Below are positions 1-9,098 of a stretch of DNA of 18,294 nucleotides, in pieces (position 1 is the first letter of the stretch; the number at the start of each line of letters is the position of its first letter). A program made the translations under genes and the position numbers. Under the pieces are notes generated by a model. That model saw nothing but the letters and a program-made list of their open reading frames with translations, was not told the DNA's origin and ran no database searches. This DNA is from Allomyces macrogynus ATCC 38327 (taxonomy: Eukaryota; Blastocladiomycota; Blastocladiomycetes; Blastocladiales; Blastocladiaceae), in contig GG745343.1 of the NCBI GenBank assembly GCA_000151295.1, positions 299,896 to 318,189 on the forward strand. The letters are read 5' to 3'.

Positions 1-2
1 AT

Positions 3-110
3 TCGGACGTGACGAAGGACGAGCGCAGGATGGTCGTGGCTGGCGCGTTTCGGACCGTGTATGTGTGCGCGATCGATGCGGCGGCGGCGCCGCAGGAGAT
101 TGTGTACTGA
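3..110 (+). CDS. Probable C-terminal end of an unidentified gene (5' truncated)
   Basis: Frame 3 is open from the window edge to a TGA at 108-110 and reads as about 35 residues ending ...QEIVY. It contains a plausible buried segment (VVAGAFRTVYVCAID) and codons mostly ending in C or G, as in the real genes here. No family can be named from so short a piece. The start lies outside the window, and this may be a final exon. It would be convergent with the - strand gene that ends at 425. Seen: an open frame with coding-like composition. Inferred: that it is a gene end; a chance open frame remains possible. Confidence 0.35.
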   Translation, partial: SDVTKDERRMVVAGAFRTVYVCAIDAAAAPQEIVY

Positions 111-424
111 TGGCGACGCGATTGGGTGGAGAAGGTGGGGGCGACTGGACGGGATGGGACTGGAGGATGGAATGGAAACATCGTTGGGTGGGTCATCTAA
201 ACGCTGGTGCGATTCTGCGAAAGCAACAAGCAACGGGGGGGGGGGGGGGCAAAAAACATGATATGGCAGGCAAGCAAACTCAAAAACCAAGACACGTCCA
301 ACAAGAACTGGTCGGGGAAACAAGAAGGGAAACAAAAATACGTCCTCCATCGTGCGAATGGACCGACACGGGTCCACGACTCGCGTGGAGACGGCACCAA
401 CAAACACGACGCGACACACACGCC
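111..424. other. Convergent intergenic/3' flank with a G15 homopolymer
   Basis: No gene is supported here. The stretch lies between the 3' end of the putative + strand gene fragment and the stop of the - strand binding-protein gene, so it probably holds both 3' UTRs. A run of 15 consecutive G sits at 235-249. The flanking A-rich sequence (about 250-340) is AT-richer than the neighbouring genes. Confidence 0.6.
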
Positions 425-2059
425 TTACAGCATCTCGCGCATGTACGCCTGGTTCTTGCGCTCGCGGTACTTGCGCATCATGCCGGGCGCGACAAACACG
501 CCGACCGCAGCCACGCCCACGACCACGAGCACCACGACAATAATCGTGCCGACCGACGTGCCACTGGACGTCGACGTCGACGACTCTTGCGTGGTCCCAC
601 TGCTCGAGGAGGAAGAACTGCTGGCTGCGTCGCTGCCCGTCAAGATCGACGACCCGGCCGTATATTTGTCGGGCTTGGCGCCGCCGTCGCACTCCTTGGC
701 GTTGTTCGGGAACAGGTCGGCCGCAGAGCACGTGCCCGACGGCGTCGTGTACCCGTCGTCAATGTGCCGGATAAACCGCGTGAAGTAGGTGTGCTGCGCG
801 GGCGGGTAGAAGATGGAGATCAGATCCTGGTGCAGGAAGTTGACGAGCTGCGTGGATTCGGTCGGGAAGGCTATCATCGGCGGACCGTCACGTCAGTCTC
901 CGTGCCCCCAGTCCTCCTTCACGCACATACACGTACCGTTGGTCCCGTTGGTCGAGTGCCGGCGATCGGCCAAGTAGATCTTGCGGTTCCGCACAAACTT
1001 GTAGGGCGTTTCACTGACCGAACTGATCCCAAACATCTTGAGCCACAACGACAAGTTCCACTCGCCGTCGCGCGCTGTCACGTCAATCACGGCATGCGAA
1101 TTCTTCAAGACCTCCATCAACTGCGTCTGGTCGACCTCCGACCGAGCTGCCATTGGCACGGCGCCCGCATCTGCCAACAGCGTGCGCGCGAACGCGCCGT
1201 TGCTCACGGCCCACGCGTTCTCCGAGATCTTTTCGATCCAGGCAATAGTGGGTTTCGGGTCGGCCGAGGCGATCTGCGCCTTGCGGCATGCGTACTGGTC
1301 GGCCATGCGCTGGTACGTGGTCGCGGCGTCAAGCTCCCTGTTGAAAAAGTAGGACACGAACTTGAGCCACTCGGCGCGCTACAAGTTCGCATGTGTGCAA
1401 CGTCAGCTGTTTGATTTTCGCGGGGACTCGAGACCCAAGTGCAAACAGCAACGCACGTTGAGCGGCGCCGCGTCGACCGCGGCCGCCGAGAACGTAGCCG
1501 CCTTGGCGTCGGTATCGTCGACGGTACTCGTAAACACGACGTCGTACTTCGCGTCGTTGTTGAGTTCCGCGGGCGAGCCCGGGATGTAGCACGGGTCGAC
1601 GACCTTGCCGAGGTCCTGCACGTACTTGACCGAGTCGGAGACGCCGAGCATCGCCAGAGCCGGCAGGACCGCGTGGTTCTTGACGGCGACCGAGGACACG
1701 GGCACCTGGATCAGCTTGGCACCGGGCACCGACGGTTTTGGCCGTGCCGCACAGGTAGAGCGCAAACTTTTGGCCAGTCTTGCCGTTGGTCACAACCTTG
1801 TAGGTCTTGGAGTACTCGACGGAGAAGCCCGACGACTTGTCTGTCGGGTGTGCGCGGATTGAGCGAAGTGAACACGATGCGATGCGATACGACGCGATGG
1901 AAAGGACGCACCGACGGCCGTCGAGAACCCTTCAAAGTAGTCTTTGCTAGCTTCGACGTTGGTCACGCAGGCGGGTGGGGCCGTGGCGGCGAGCGCGGTC
2001 GTGGCGAGCACGGCAACGAGCGCGAGCAGGGCCAGAAGGCGGCGTGCGGAGCCGGCCAT
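425..2059 (-). CDS. Periplasmic-binding-protein-like (TroA/BtuF-type) type I membrane protein
   Basis: Four exons: 2059-1912, 1840-1457, 1378-937 and 870-425. The introns are GTGCGT..CAG, GTGCGT..TAG and GTACGT..TAG (71, 78 and 66 nt). The model gives about 472 residues, but only if one extra base near 1742 in exon 2 is skipped. Residues 1-25 form a signal peptide (basic start, then LLALLALVAVLATTALA). The middle resembles bacterial TroA/BtuF-type substrate-binding proteins: a VPVSSVAV strand followed by LPALAMLGVSDSVKYV, then PLNRAEWLKFVSYFFNRE, then the KPTIAW strand opening the second lobe. In bacteria this fold captures siderophores, haem or cobalamin for ABC importers. The C-terminus has a Ser/Thr-rich stalk, one membrane span at about 432-452 (IIVVVLVVVGVAAVGVFVA) and a basic tail of about 20 residues, so the binding domain should face outside the cell. 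The ligand is unknown. The start is the first ATG before the signal peptide. Confidence 0.8.
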
Positions 2060-3031
2060 CTTGATGATGATCGTTGGGCGCTGGTGCTGGAGTCGAATGG
2101 AGCTGAGCGTGTCGAGGCGCGTTTGCCGTGCAAGGGCAGCAGGACGTTGCAGCAAGTCGTGGGCTCGTGCTGGTTCGCAGCGATTGCAGCGTTGTCGTCT
2201 GGCCGGGGAACACTCGAGGAGCGCAGGAGCGTCGGCTTGTCCGATGGTCGGTCTCTTGGTCGGCCTGCAGGTGGAGGTTGGAGGAGGCGGAGCAAAACGG
2301 AGGTGAGCGCTGTTGGAGTGGGGTGGCATGGCACTGGCGAGGGCCGAACGGAGACAACACAACGGGGCAAATGAGGCATATAATACGTGGCAGTTGACGC
2401 TTTCGGTTCTTTCCGCGAACAGCGCGCACTGCGCCACACCGAGGCGCAGGCTTTCGCCCGGTTACGCCACCATGGCGGATCACGACGTGTCGCCAGCGAC
2501 GCCCACGACGTCCTCACACCGGTCAAGCACACGAGCCCTCCCCGACCGGTTGCAACGCTCTCGCCAACAATGTGACGCGACACCCTTGCTCGTGCATCTG
2601 GCCGCCCCCTCCGCAAGTGCCATCATCGCGCTCCTGCTGCAAGCAAGGCCACCGCCACGGCAAGGCCACGGACACGACAAGTCCCACCCTCAGAATCCTC
2701 GACGTCTTGAAGCCGAATCTGGGTGGAGGAGGCGCCCCAGTGCCGCTCGAGTGTCGCTGATTCGTGAAGTGGACCATCCATTCACGCCCACGCCGCCCTT
2801 TGCCCGCCGCGCATGCAGAACGCGTCGCCATGGTTCAACGAGGCGCGTCGCCATGGTCCGCCAGCGCCATGGTTCGCCAGCGCCATGGTTCGCCAGCGCC
2901 ATGGTTCGCCAACGCCATGGCTCGCCCATGGCGTCGACGACGTACTCAAAGCGGCGCCACGAACAACGGCCCATTGAAGCCCAATCTCTCGCCCCGTGCG
3001 CGCTCTCTCTCCCGTATGCGCTCGTCCAGCC
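2060..3031. promoter_or_regulatory. Divergent intergenic region between binding protein and subtilase
   Basis: This 972-nt gap lies between two divergently transcribed genes and must hold both promoters. No reliable TATA box was located for either gene; a TA-rich run (gcatataatacg, about 2377-2388) is the only candidate and is far from the - strand start. The stretch also holds the CCATGG tandem array listed separately and a pyrimidine-rich run just before the subtilase start (CTCTCTCTCCC at about 3003-3013). A long + strand open frame crosses it but has no coding character. Confidence 0.6.
2849..2925. repeat. 16-bp tandem repeat centred on CCATGG
   Basis: The hexamer CCATGG recurs at 2851, 2867, 2883, 2899 and 2915, exactly 16 bp apart, within the unit cgccatggttcgccag (small variations in the first and last copies). 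Further CCATGG copies lie at 2828 and 2926, and the subtilase start codon itself sits in CCATGG (3030-3035). Because 16 is not a multiple of 3, the repeated ATGs rotate through all three frames. The array is about 100 bp upstream of the subtilase start, in its promoter or leader. Confidence 0.9.
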
Positions 3032-6000
3032 ATGGAGACCCCCTCTGCGCGCCGCGGTCGCGTACCGCGCGTGCTCGCTCTGCCGCTCCTGCTCACGCTC
3101 GTATCCATCGCGACCGCCGCCACGATCCACCGTCTCCCGCCGCGTTCGCTTCCGCGCAATACGGGCATCGCCACGCGCCGGTACATCATCGAATTCCAAG
3201 CCTCTCCCGCACTGCTCGACGCGCCCGGCGACACCGTATCTCCATCGGCCGCACTCGCGCAGCACGCGTCGTTCACGTCCTTCCTCGCGCAGTCCGGGCT
3301 GGACGAGGGCGTGGCCGTGCAGCGCACGTTCGTGCACGTGTTCAATGGCGCAGCCGTCGAAGTGGCGAGTGACGAGATGGTGGAGGCGCTCGCGGTGGCG
3401 CCAAACGTCAAGGCCGTGTTCCCGGTCGTCACGTACCGGCTCGACCCGCAGGAGATGGCGGTGGCGAGGAAAGGGGCGAGCCCACAGCTCGTCTACGCTA
3501 ATAATTTGACGCGCGTCGCGCAGGTGCATACGGACCTGGGGGTCACGGGGAAGGGGGTGAAGGTGGGCGTCGTTGATACAGGTGCGGTTCGGTTTCTGAC
3601 TTGGAACGTGAGGAGATTTGGATCTGACGGTGTTCCCGCGGTAGGCATCGACTATCTCCACCCGGCGTTTTGGGTGCCCGGCAAGCAGTGCACGCAGTGG
3701 AAGGGCGACGGGTGCCGGGTCGTGGACGGCAAGGTATGTGGAGGGTATCCATTCGCCTTGGTGATATTTCTCTGACGGCAATTGATTGCCCAGGACTTTG
3801 TCGGCGATGCCTACAACGCCAACGATCCGGCATCTCGACCTGCGCCCTCGGCGTCGCCCATGGACTGCAACTCGCACGGCACGCACGTGGCCGGGATCAT
3901 CGGCGGCAAGGACTCGCTCATCACGGGCGTCGCTCCCGACGTGACGTTTTACGCAGCGCGCATTTTCGGCTGTTCTGGGACTACAGCGACCGACGTACAT
4001 GATACTTGTAACCGATTTGCTCCCATTTCGAGATCGTTTTCTCACACTTTGCTCCGACCAGATCATTCTCGACGCAATTGAGCACGCGTACCTCGCCGGC
4101 TGCAACGTCATCAATTTGAGCATCGGCCAAGGAAGCACGTTCGCGTCGTACCCGGACGCGCGCGCAATCGACAAGCTTGCCGTGCACGGCCTGCTTGCGG
4201 CAGCGTCTCAGGGCAACGCTGGAAAGTTGGGGATGTTCCAGGCGCAGTCGCCCGCGGCCGCACGCAATGCACTGGCCGTCGCGTCCATCGACAACACGTT
4301 TGTCAACTTGCCGTCGATGCTCGTGAATGGTGTCGAAGGGGTATGCTCGACGTTATGCGGCTCCTCATTGCTGTCGACTACCGAACATCTGACTCGACGC
4401 GGTCGTTCTAGATAGATCCGATTCCGTACATTCTCGACACAGGCGTCAAGACACCATGGCCCAAGACCGTGCCGCTGGCCATCAAGCTCTCGCCGCTCGC
4501 GTCCGCCGACGCGTGCACGACCCTCCTGCCCAACGCGCTCAAGAACACAGTCGCCCTCCTCCGCCGAGGCCCATGCACGTTCCTCGCGCAAGCCACGACC
4601 GCCCTTGCGGCCGGCGCGAAAGGTGTCCTCTTCTACAACGACCAATTCGGCCCAATCCTGGAAGTCAACCTCGGCGTGCCCGAATTTTCCGCGCCTGTCG
4701 CGTACCTGACCGGGTACCACGGCATGATTCTCGCGCAAGCCCTCGCCTCGTCCCCCACCGCGACTATCACCATCACCGACACGCTCGTCCCCGTCATGAA
4801 CCCGACCGGCGGACAACTGTCGGACTTTTCCGGGTGGGGCCCCGGCGCACAACTCGAGCTGAAACCCGACCTGAGCGCACCGGGCGGGTTTATCCTGTCG
4901 AGCGTGCCCTTGCGCATGGGCGCGTACACGTACATGTCCGGGACGTCCATGGCCTCGCCGATGCTCGCGGGCGCGATGGCGCTGTACGTCGAGCGACACG
5001 GGCGGCGGAAAACCAAGTTTGACGCGGTGCGCACGGCGTTCCTGAATACGGCCATCCCCATTGCGATTCCCGGATCCGCGTCGCCGTGGCCCGTCTACAA
5101 GCAGGGCGCTGGGCTCGTCGACGTGCTGGCCGCACTCACGACCACCGTGTCGATCACGCCCGCGAAAATCGAGCTCGGCGCGAGTCGCGCGCCGGGGGAC
5201 GTGAAGCGCGCGCGGCTGACGGTTACGAACACGGGGCGAGCGCCGGTCATGTACACGGTGCAGCACGTGCAGGCGCCGTCGGTTCTCGGCGAGGGTGGGG
5301 TCACGCAGGACGCGCTGCAATATTCCGACCAGGGTGCGCGGGTCTTGTTCTCAACGACGTCGATCAGGATCCCGGCTGGCGGGTCCGCGAGCCTGGCGTT
5401 GACTGTCGACGCGTACGCCGCCTCGTTTCCGGTGGTGGGCGGGCACTGGATGCTGTCCGGACACGTCGTCTTGTCCTCGACGACCGCGCCAACCCTACGC
5501 GTGCCGTACATTCTCATGCGCGGCGCGTACGAAACCTACCCGCAACTCCCGCCACACTCGGCGTTTGGCGCGCCGTTGATTTCGACGGCGGCGCTCGCCA
5601 AGTGGGATCTCACGGGCGCGATGCCGAACGACGTGCCGGTCTGGACTAACGGCACGACCGCCGCGTTCTCACTGCGTGGGGACGACAAGCCGGTGCTCCT
5701 CGCCGATTGCGCGCTCGTGACGCGCGCGGCTGTCGTCGCGTTGATCGATGCGCGGTCGGGCGTGAAACTCGGGTACCTCCCGCACGCCGTAGAGTTTTTG
5801 GCAACCGGGCCGTGGATCATGCCCGAGCCTGGTGCTGTGACGGGAAAGCCGGGGTACGGGTGGGACGGGACGTATGTGAGCACAGTGAAGGCGGCGCTCG
5901 GGCGCGGCAAGGGCGGGAAGGTCAAGACGGTGCCGGACGGCGAGTATGTCTGGCAGCTGGAACTGACGCGGCCGTCGTCGGCGCGCGACGACGGGGACGA

Positions 6001-7096
6001 GTTTATGGAGCTGTTCCGGCCCGTGTGGAAGTCGCCGGTGATTGTGGTCAAGCGCGCGGGCGCGAACTCGACGAGAACGGCGACCAGTGCGGGCTCGACG
6101 AGTTTGAGCGATTTGACCTCGACGCGCCGTGCAACGCCACCGGCGAGCTCGACCACCGCGCTCGGCTCGTTGACAGCCACGGGCACGCGCACGGTGTCTG
6201 ACCAAATCAAAACGGCGAGTTCGGACACGGCAACGGGCACCATTTCGGCAACAACCACTGATTCTGCGACCGCGACCACGACCCAGTCGCCCGGCACCAC
6301 GGTCATCCCTTGCCCGCCCTGCCCTGGCGGCACCAAGACGGTGATCATTGTCCAGCCCACGGCCACAGTCACGACGACCGTCTACCCCTGCCCGGTGGTG
6401 CGTACTCCTTCGCTCGCTCGAGTCGTTCGAAGCGCAATTCCTTCAACTCACCCCAGTCCCCTTAATCTCCACCGAAAATAGTGCCCCGGCGGGACCAAGA
6501 CGGTCATCATTGTCCCGCCGACCGCGACGGTCACGCAGACGGTCACGCCGCAGCCGACCATGACCACGGTGCCGTGCAACGTGTGCCCCGGCGGCATCAA
6601 GACGGTGATCATCATCCCGCCGGTTGGCACGCAGACTGACGTGTGCACCATCGAGCCGACGCACACGGTTGTGCCGTGCAAGGACGCCAACACGTGCCCG
6701 CCCAGCGGCTCGACGACCCAGGTGATTGTGCAGCCCACGGTCCCCGCCAGTCCGACGACCGCTGGCCCCGCCCCGACGGTCACGACCGAGCCGTGCGGCA
6801 AGTGCCCTGGTGGCGTCAAGACGATCATCATTGTGCCGCCTACGGGCACGCAGACGGCGCCCGCGACCGTCACGCCGACCAACACGGTTGTCCCGTGCAA
6901 CGAGTGCAGCGGCGGCGTCAAGACGGTGATTGTGATCCCGCCGCCGGCGCAGCCCACCACCGTCACGTCGACTGTGACCGTGCCCGAGTCGCCCATCGAG
7001 ACGAAGCCGGTGCCGGTCGCCACGACGCCCGCGCCCGTCCCCGTTGCCACGCAGCCCGCTGGCGACTCGTACGGCGAGCTCGAGGTGCCCCAGTAG
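3032..7096 (+). CDS. Secreted subtilisin-like serine protease (S8) with PA insert and Cys-rich C-terminal repeats
   Basis: Six exons (3032-3581, 3645-3733, 3794-3994, 4062-4340, 4412-6397, 6482-7096) give 1239 residues; all five junctions are GT-AG and in frame. After a signal peptide (LALPLLLTLVSIATA) comes an I9-like propeptide (from RYIIEF), then the catalytic domain. Asp182 is in VGVVDTG, His241 in SHGTHVAGIIGG, oxyanion Asn332 in SQGNAG and Ser552 in GTSMASP, so the enzyme should be active. A protease-associated domain is inserted between Asn332 and Ser552, as in Vpr/lactocepin/C5a-peptidase-type subtilases. A fibronectin-III-like domain starts near residue 615 (VSITPAKIELG). From about 925 the chain is Ser/Thr-rich and mucin-like, followed by six repeats from residue 1004. 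No GPI signal or membrane span is seen at the end (...GELEVPQ). Expected role: extracellular or wall-associated protein digestion. The chosen ATG is the first in the open frame and directly precedes the signal peptide. Confidence 0.92.
6302..7030 (+). repeat. Six CPGG-type repeats in the subtilase C-terminus
   Basis: Protein-level units of about 32-37 residues follow the pattern PCxxCPGGxKTVIIxPP followed by a Thr/Pro-rich spacer. The six units open CPGGTKTVIIVQP, CPGGTKTVIIVPP, CPGGIKTVIIIPP, a degenerate CPPSGSTTQVIVQP, CPGGVKTIIIVPP and CSGGVKTVIVIPP. The last intron (6398-6481) falls exactly between units one and two (PCPV|CPGG). Paired cysteines suggest disulphide-stabilised modules. Similar Cys/Gly/Lys modules occur in fungal wall-associated proteins, but I cannot name a defined domain. 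Confidence 0.8.
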
Positions 7097-8259
7097 GCAC
7101 CAAGCCTGGTCACTACTGCTGCAAGACGATAGATCATTGCTGCTGGCAAAATCTTGAAGCGCAGAGAGGATTTTGTGCGGGCTGTTTTGGTTTTGTTGCT
7201 AGAATAATCGTTTGATGACAAGCCCGCGCTAGATTGTTGCTGCCTTGCGGTCAGTCACGTTATTTCAGTTGCCATGTTGTAAACTCATGGCCTTCCTGGA
7301 GGATCAGCTCGCTGTGATCCATGTTCTGTTCCTTGTCGTCTCTTTCCGTCGACATAGCTGACGTGGAGACGTTGCTCCTCACTGCTAGCAGCACGACGAC
7401 CTTTTCATTATCGCACCAGAAATGAAACGGTCCGCGGCAGAACACATCTTTTGGACCCGTCGTTCCCCGGTTCGCGCCCATTCGCAAAGCAACGAGCCTG
7501 TTCCAGGTGCCGGTTCGTGTTGGTGGTGGAAGGGTGCGCGCTTCTTCCATGCATGTTCCCACACTAACCAGCAACGGCTGATGCGCAGCTGATCGTGCCA
7601 CAACGAGGCGGATGTGCAGGCGTCAAGCGTGTCTATTTCATCGATTCCCACCCACCAGCACACGCCAGCTCATCACCTGCCTCCCCATTTCTTGCCTTGT
7701 TCTTTTCTCGCATGAATCCCAAGTCCGTGGCGCAGAAAACCAACGGCCATCAAGGGCGCGGGAAGCTGACGCGAGCAAGCGCAGGGCAACGTCGTGGGCG
7801 CAGCAGTTCATTTTGGTCCTAGATGCACCGCGTTCATGTCCCTTCGTCGAACCGGAGCGCTGGGACTCCCGTCCCATCAAGCATGCGCGATCTTCAGCTG
7901 CGGGCCGGTGCGCGGGTGCGTGTGAACCGGCTGGTCCGCTGTACTGCGCGGATGCTTCTGTTCCAGCAAGACTTCCGTTGTTGTTGCAAGTGAGAGCGGG
8001 TGAGATGGCCGTCTGGGCGACGTGCTTAGGTTCAATTGCGCAACCGCGCGCGCCGAAACCTGCGAGCAATGACGCGATGCGCAGCGGGCCGTTCCCGGAT
8101 CGACGCGCACCCGGGCTCGTCGCCCTGATGAACTGAACGGAGGAGTCGTCTCTGAGCGCGGCGCGCACGTCGCTCGGGCGCCCAACGACCCAAAGCGACA
8201 CGGCGCACCGTGCGATCTGACGCGTCTTTGTGCACGGCACCCTCTCCACCCGGCCACGG
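7097..8259. other. Intergenic stretch between subtilase and first Gln-rich gene
   Basis: No convincing gene is seen. It begins with the subtilase 3' flank. A - strand open frame at 7260-7550 (about 96 codons from an ATG) has some protein-like composition but lacks the third-position C/G bias of the real genes. Larger overlapping frames up to 8348 cross the promoter of the next gene and look like chance frames in GC-rich DNA. Confidence 0.5.
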
Positions 8260-8267
8260 TATAAATA
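8260..8267 (+). promoter_or_regulatory. TATA box of Gln-rich gene 1
   Basis: TATAAATA lies in an otherwise GC-rich context, 87 nt upstream of the ATG at 8347. A start site about 30 nt downstream would fall at the conserved leader block at 8296-8311. Confidence 0.8.
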
Positions 8268-8295
8268 CGGGCGGCGCCCGCTGTCCAGGGATCCG

Positions 8296-8311
8296 CATCG
8301 AGTCGCATCGC
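8296..8311 (+). promoter_or_regulatory. Conserved 16-nt leader/initiator block, copy 1
   Basis: catcgagtcgcatcgc is identical to 12758-12773 and lies 36 nt downstream of the TATA start (37 nt in the paralogue). This fits a shared transcription-start or leader element, although conservation left over from a recent duplication is also possible. Confidence 0.6.
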
Positions 8312-8346
8312 CTTCTTTGCTCCCTCGCATCCACCCAAGTACCATC

Positions 8347-9098
8347 ATGACGGCCGCCGCTCAAGTCCAGTCGCAGTACCAGTCGCAGTGGGGTCACGAC
8401 GCCGGGTACCAGTCGCAGTCCCAGAGCCAGACGCAGTACCAGTCGGGCGATCACGGCGCGCAAGCGCAGTACCAGTCGCAGAGCCAGTACCAGTCGGGCC
8501 ACGGCGACGGCGTGCAGGCGCAGTCGCAGGCGCAGATCCAGATTGGCGACGGCGGCGCGCAGGCGCAGTACCAGAGCCAGTACCAGTCGCAGTGGGGCCA
8601 CGACGCGGGTTACCAGGCGCAATCGCAAGCGCAGTTCCAGTCAGGCCACGGCGGCCACAACTCGACCGACCAGTTCCAGGTCCAGGTGCGCTGATTCGAA
8701 TGTGATAACTCATCTCGCGGGCTCATGAACAAGACTCACCACCCTTTCCCGTCGTGTTCTTGCGCATCTAGAGCCAGTCGCAGTCGCAGTGGGGTCACGA
8801 CGGCGGGTACCAAGCCCAGTCGCAGTACCAGTCGCAGTCGCAGTACGATCACGGCCACGGCCATGGCGACGTGTTCCAGGCACAAGCACAATCGCAGTCG
8901 CAGTGGGGCCACGGCGGCGACGCGTTCCAGTCGCAGTCGCAGTACCAGTCGCAGTACGACCATGGTCACGGCCATGGCGACGTGTTCCAGGCTCAAGCGC
9001 AGTCGCAGACGCAGTATGGCCACGACGGCGGGTACCAGGCGCAGTACCAGGACCAGTCGCAGTACGTCTACGACCATGGCCACTACGGCTGCTTCTGA
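8347..9098 (+). CDS. Gln-rich alternating-repeat protein 1
   Basis: Two exons (8347-8685 and 8772-9098) with an 86-nt GTGCGC..TAG intron encode 221 residues. Nearly every second residue is Gln (runs such as QSQYQSQ and QAQSQAQ), interrupted by short Gly/His/Asp spacers such as WGHDAGYQ, GHGGDAFQ and YDHGHGHGDVFQ. There is no signal peptide, membrane span or recognised domain. Gln codons are almost all CAG, so the DNA is itself a CAGNNNCAG repeat. Alternating Gln with Ser/Ala/Tyr would put Gln on one face of a beta strand, which suggests a self-assembling or prion-like structural protein; this is inference. The start is the first ATG after the TATA box, and the reading frame continues cleanly across the intron. 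It is a paralogue of the gene at 12829-13476. Confidence 0.88.

Noticed and set aside
65..1414. 449-codon + strand open frame
   Set aside because: Arg/His-rich shadow antisense to the binding-protein gene, whose - strand frame has a signal peptide, splice sites and conserved motifs.
2313..3509. 398-codon + strand open frame, including an ATG in good context at 2471
   Set aside because: Arg/Pro/Ser-rich, runs through the tandem array and overlaps subtilase exon 1 in another frame; no coding character.
2690..4174. 494-codon - strand open frame
   Set aside because: Antisense to subtilase exons and the CCATGG array; Arg/His-rich shadow.
7260..7550. 96-codon - strand open frame downstream of the subtilase
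   Set aside because: Third-position composition unlike real genes, no motif, no splice partners.
8217..8226. CTGACGCGTC shared upstream of both Gln-rich genes (also 12553-12562)
   Set aside because: Distances to the TATA boxes differ widely (about 43 and 168 nt), and a ten-base GC-rich match is weak evidence.
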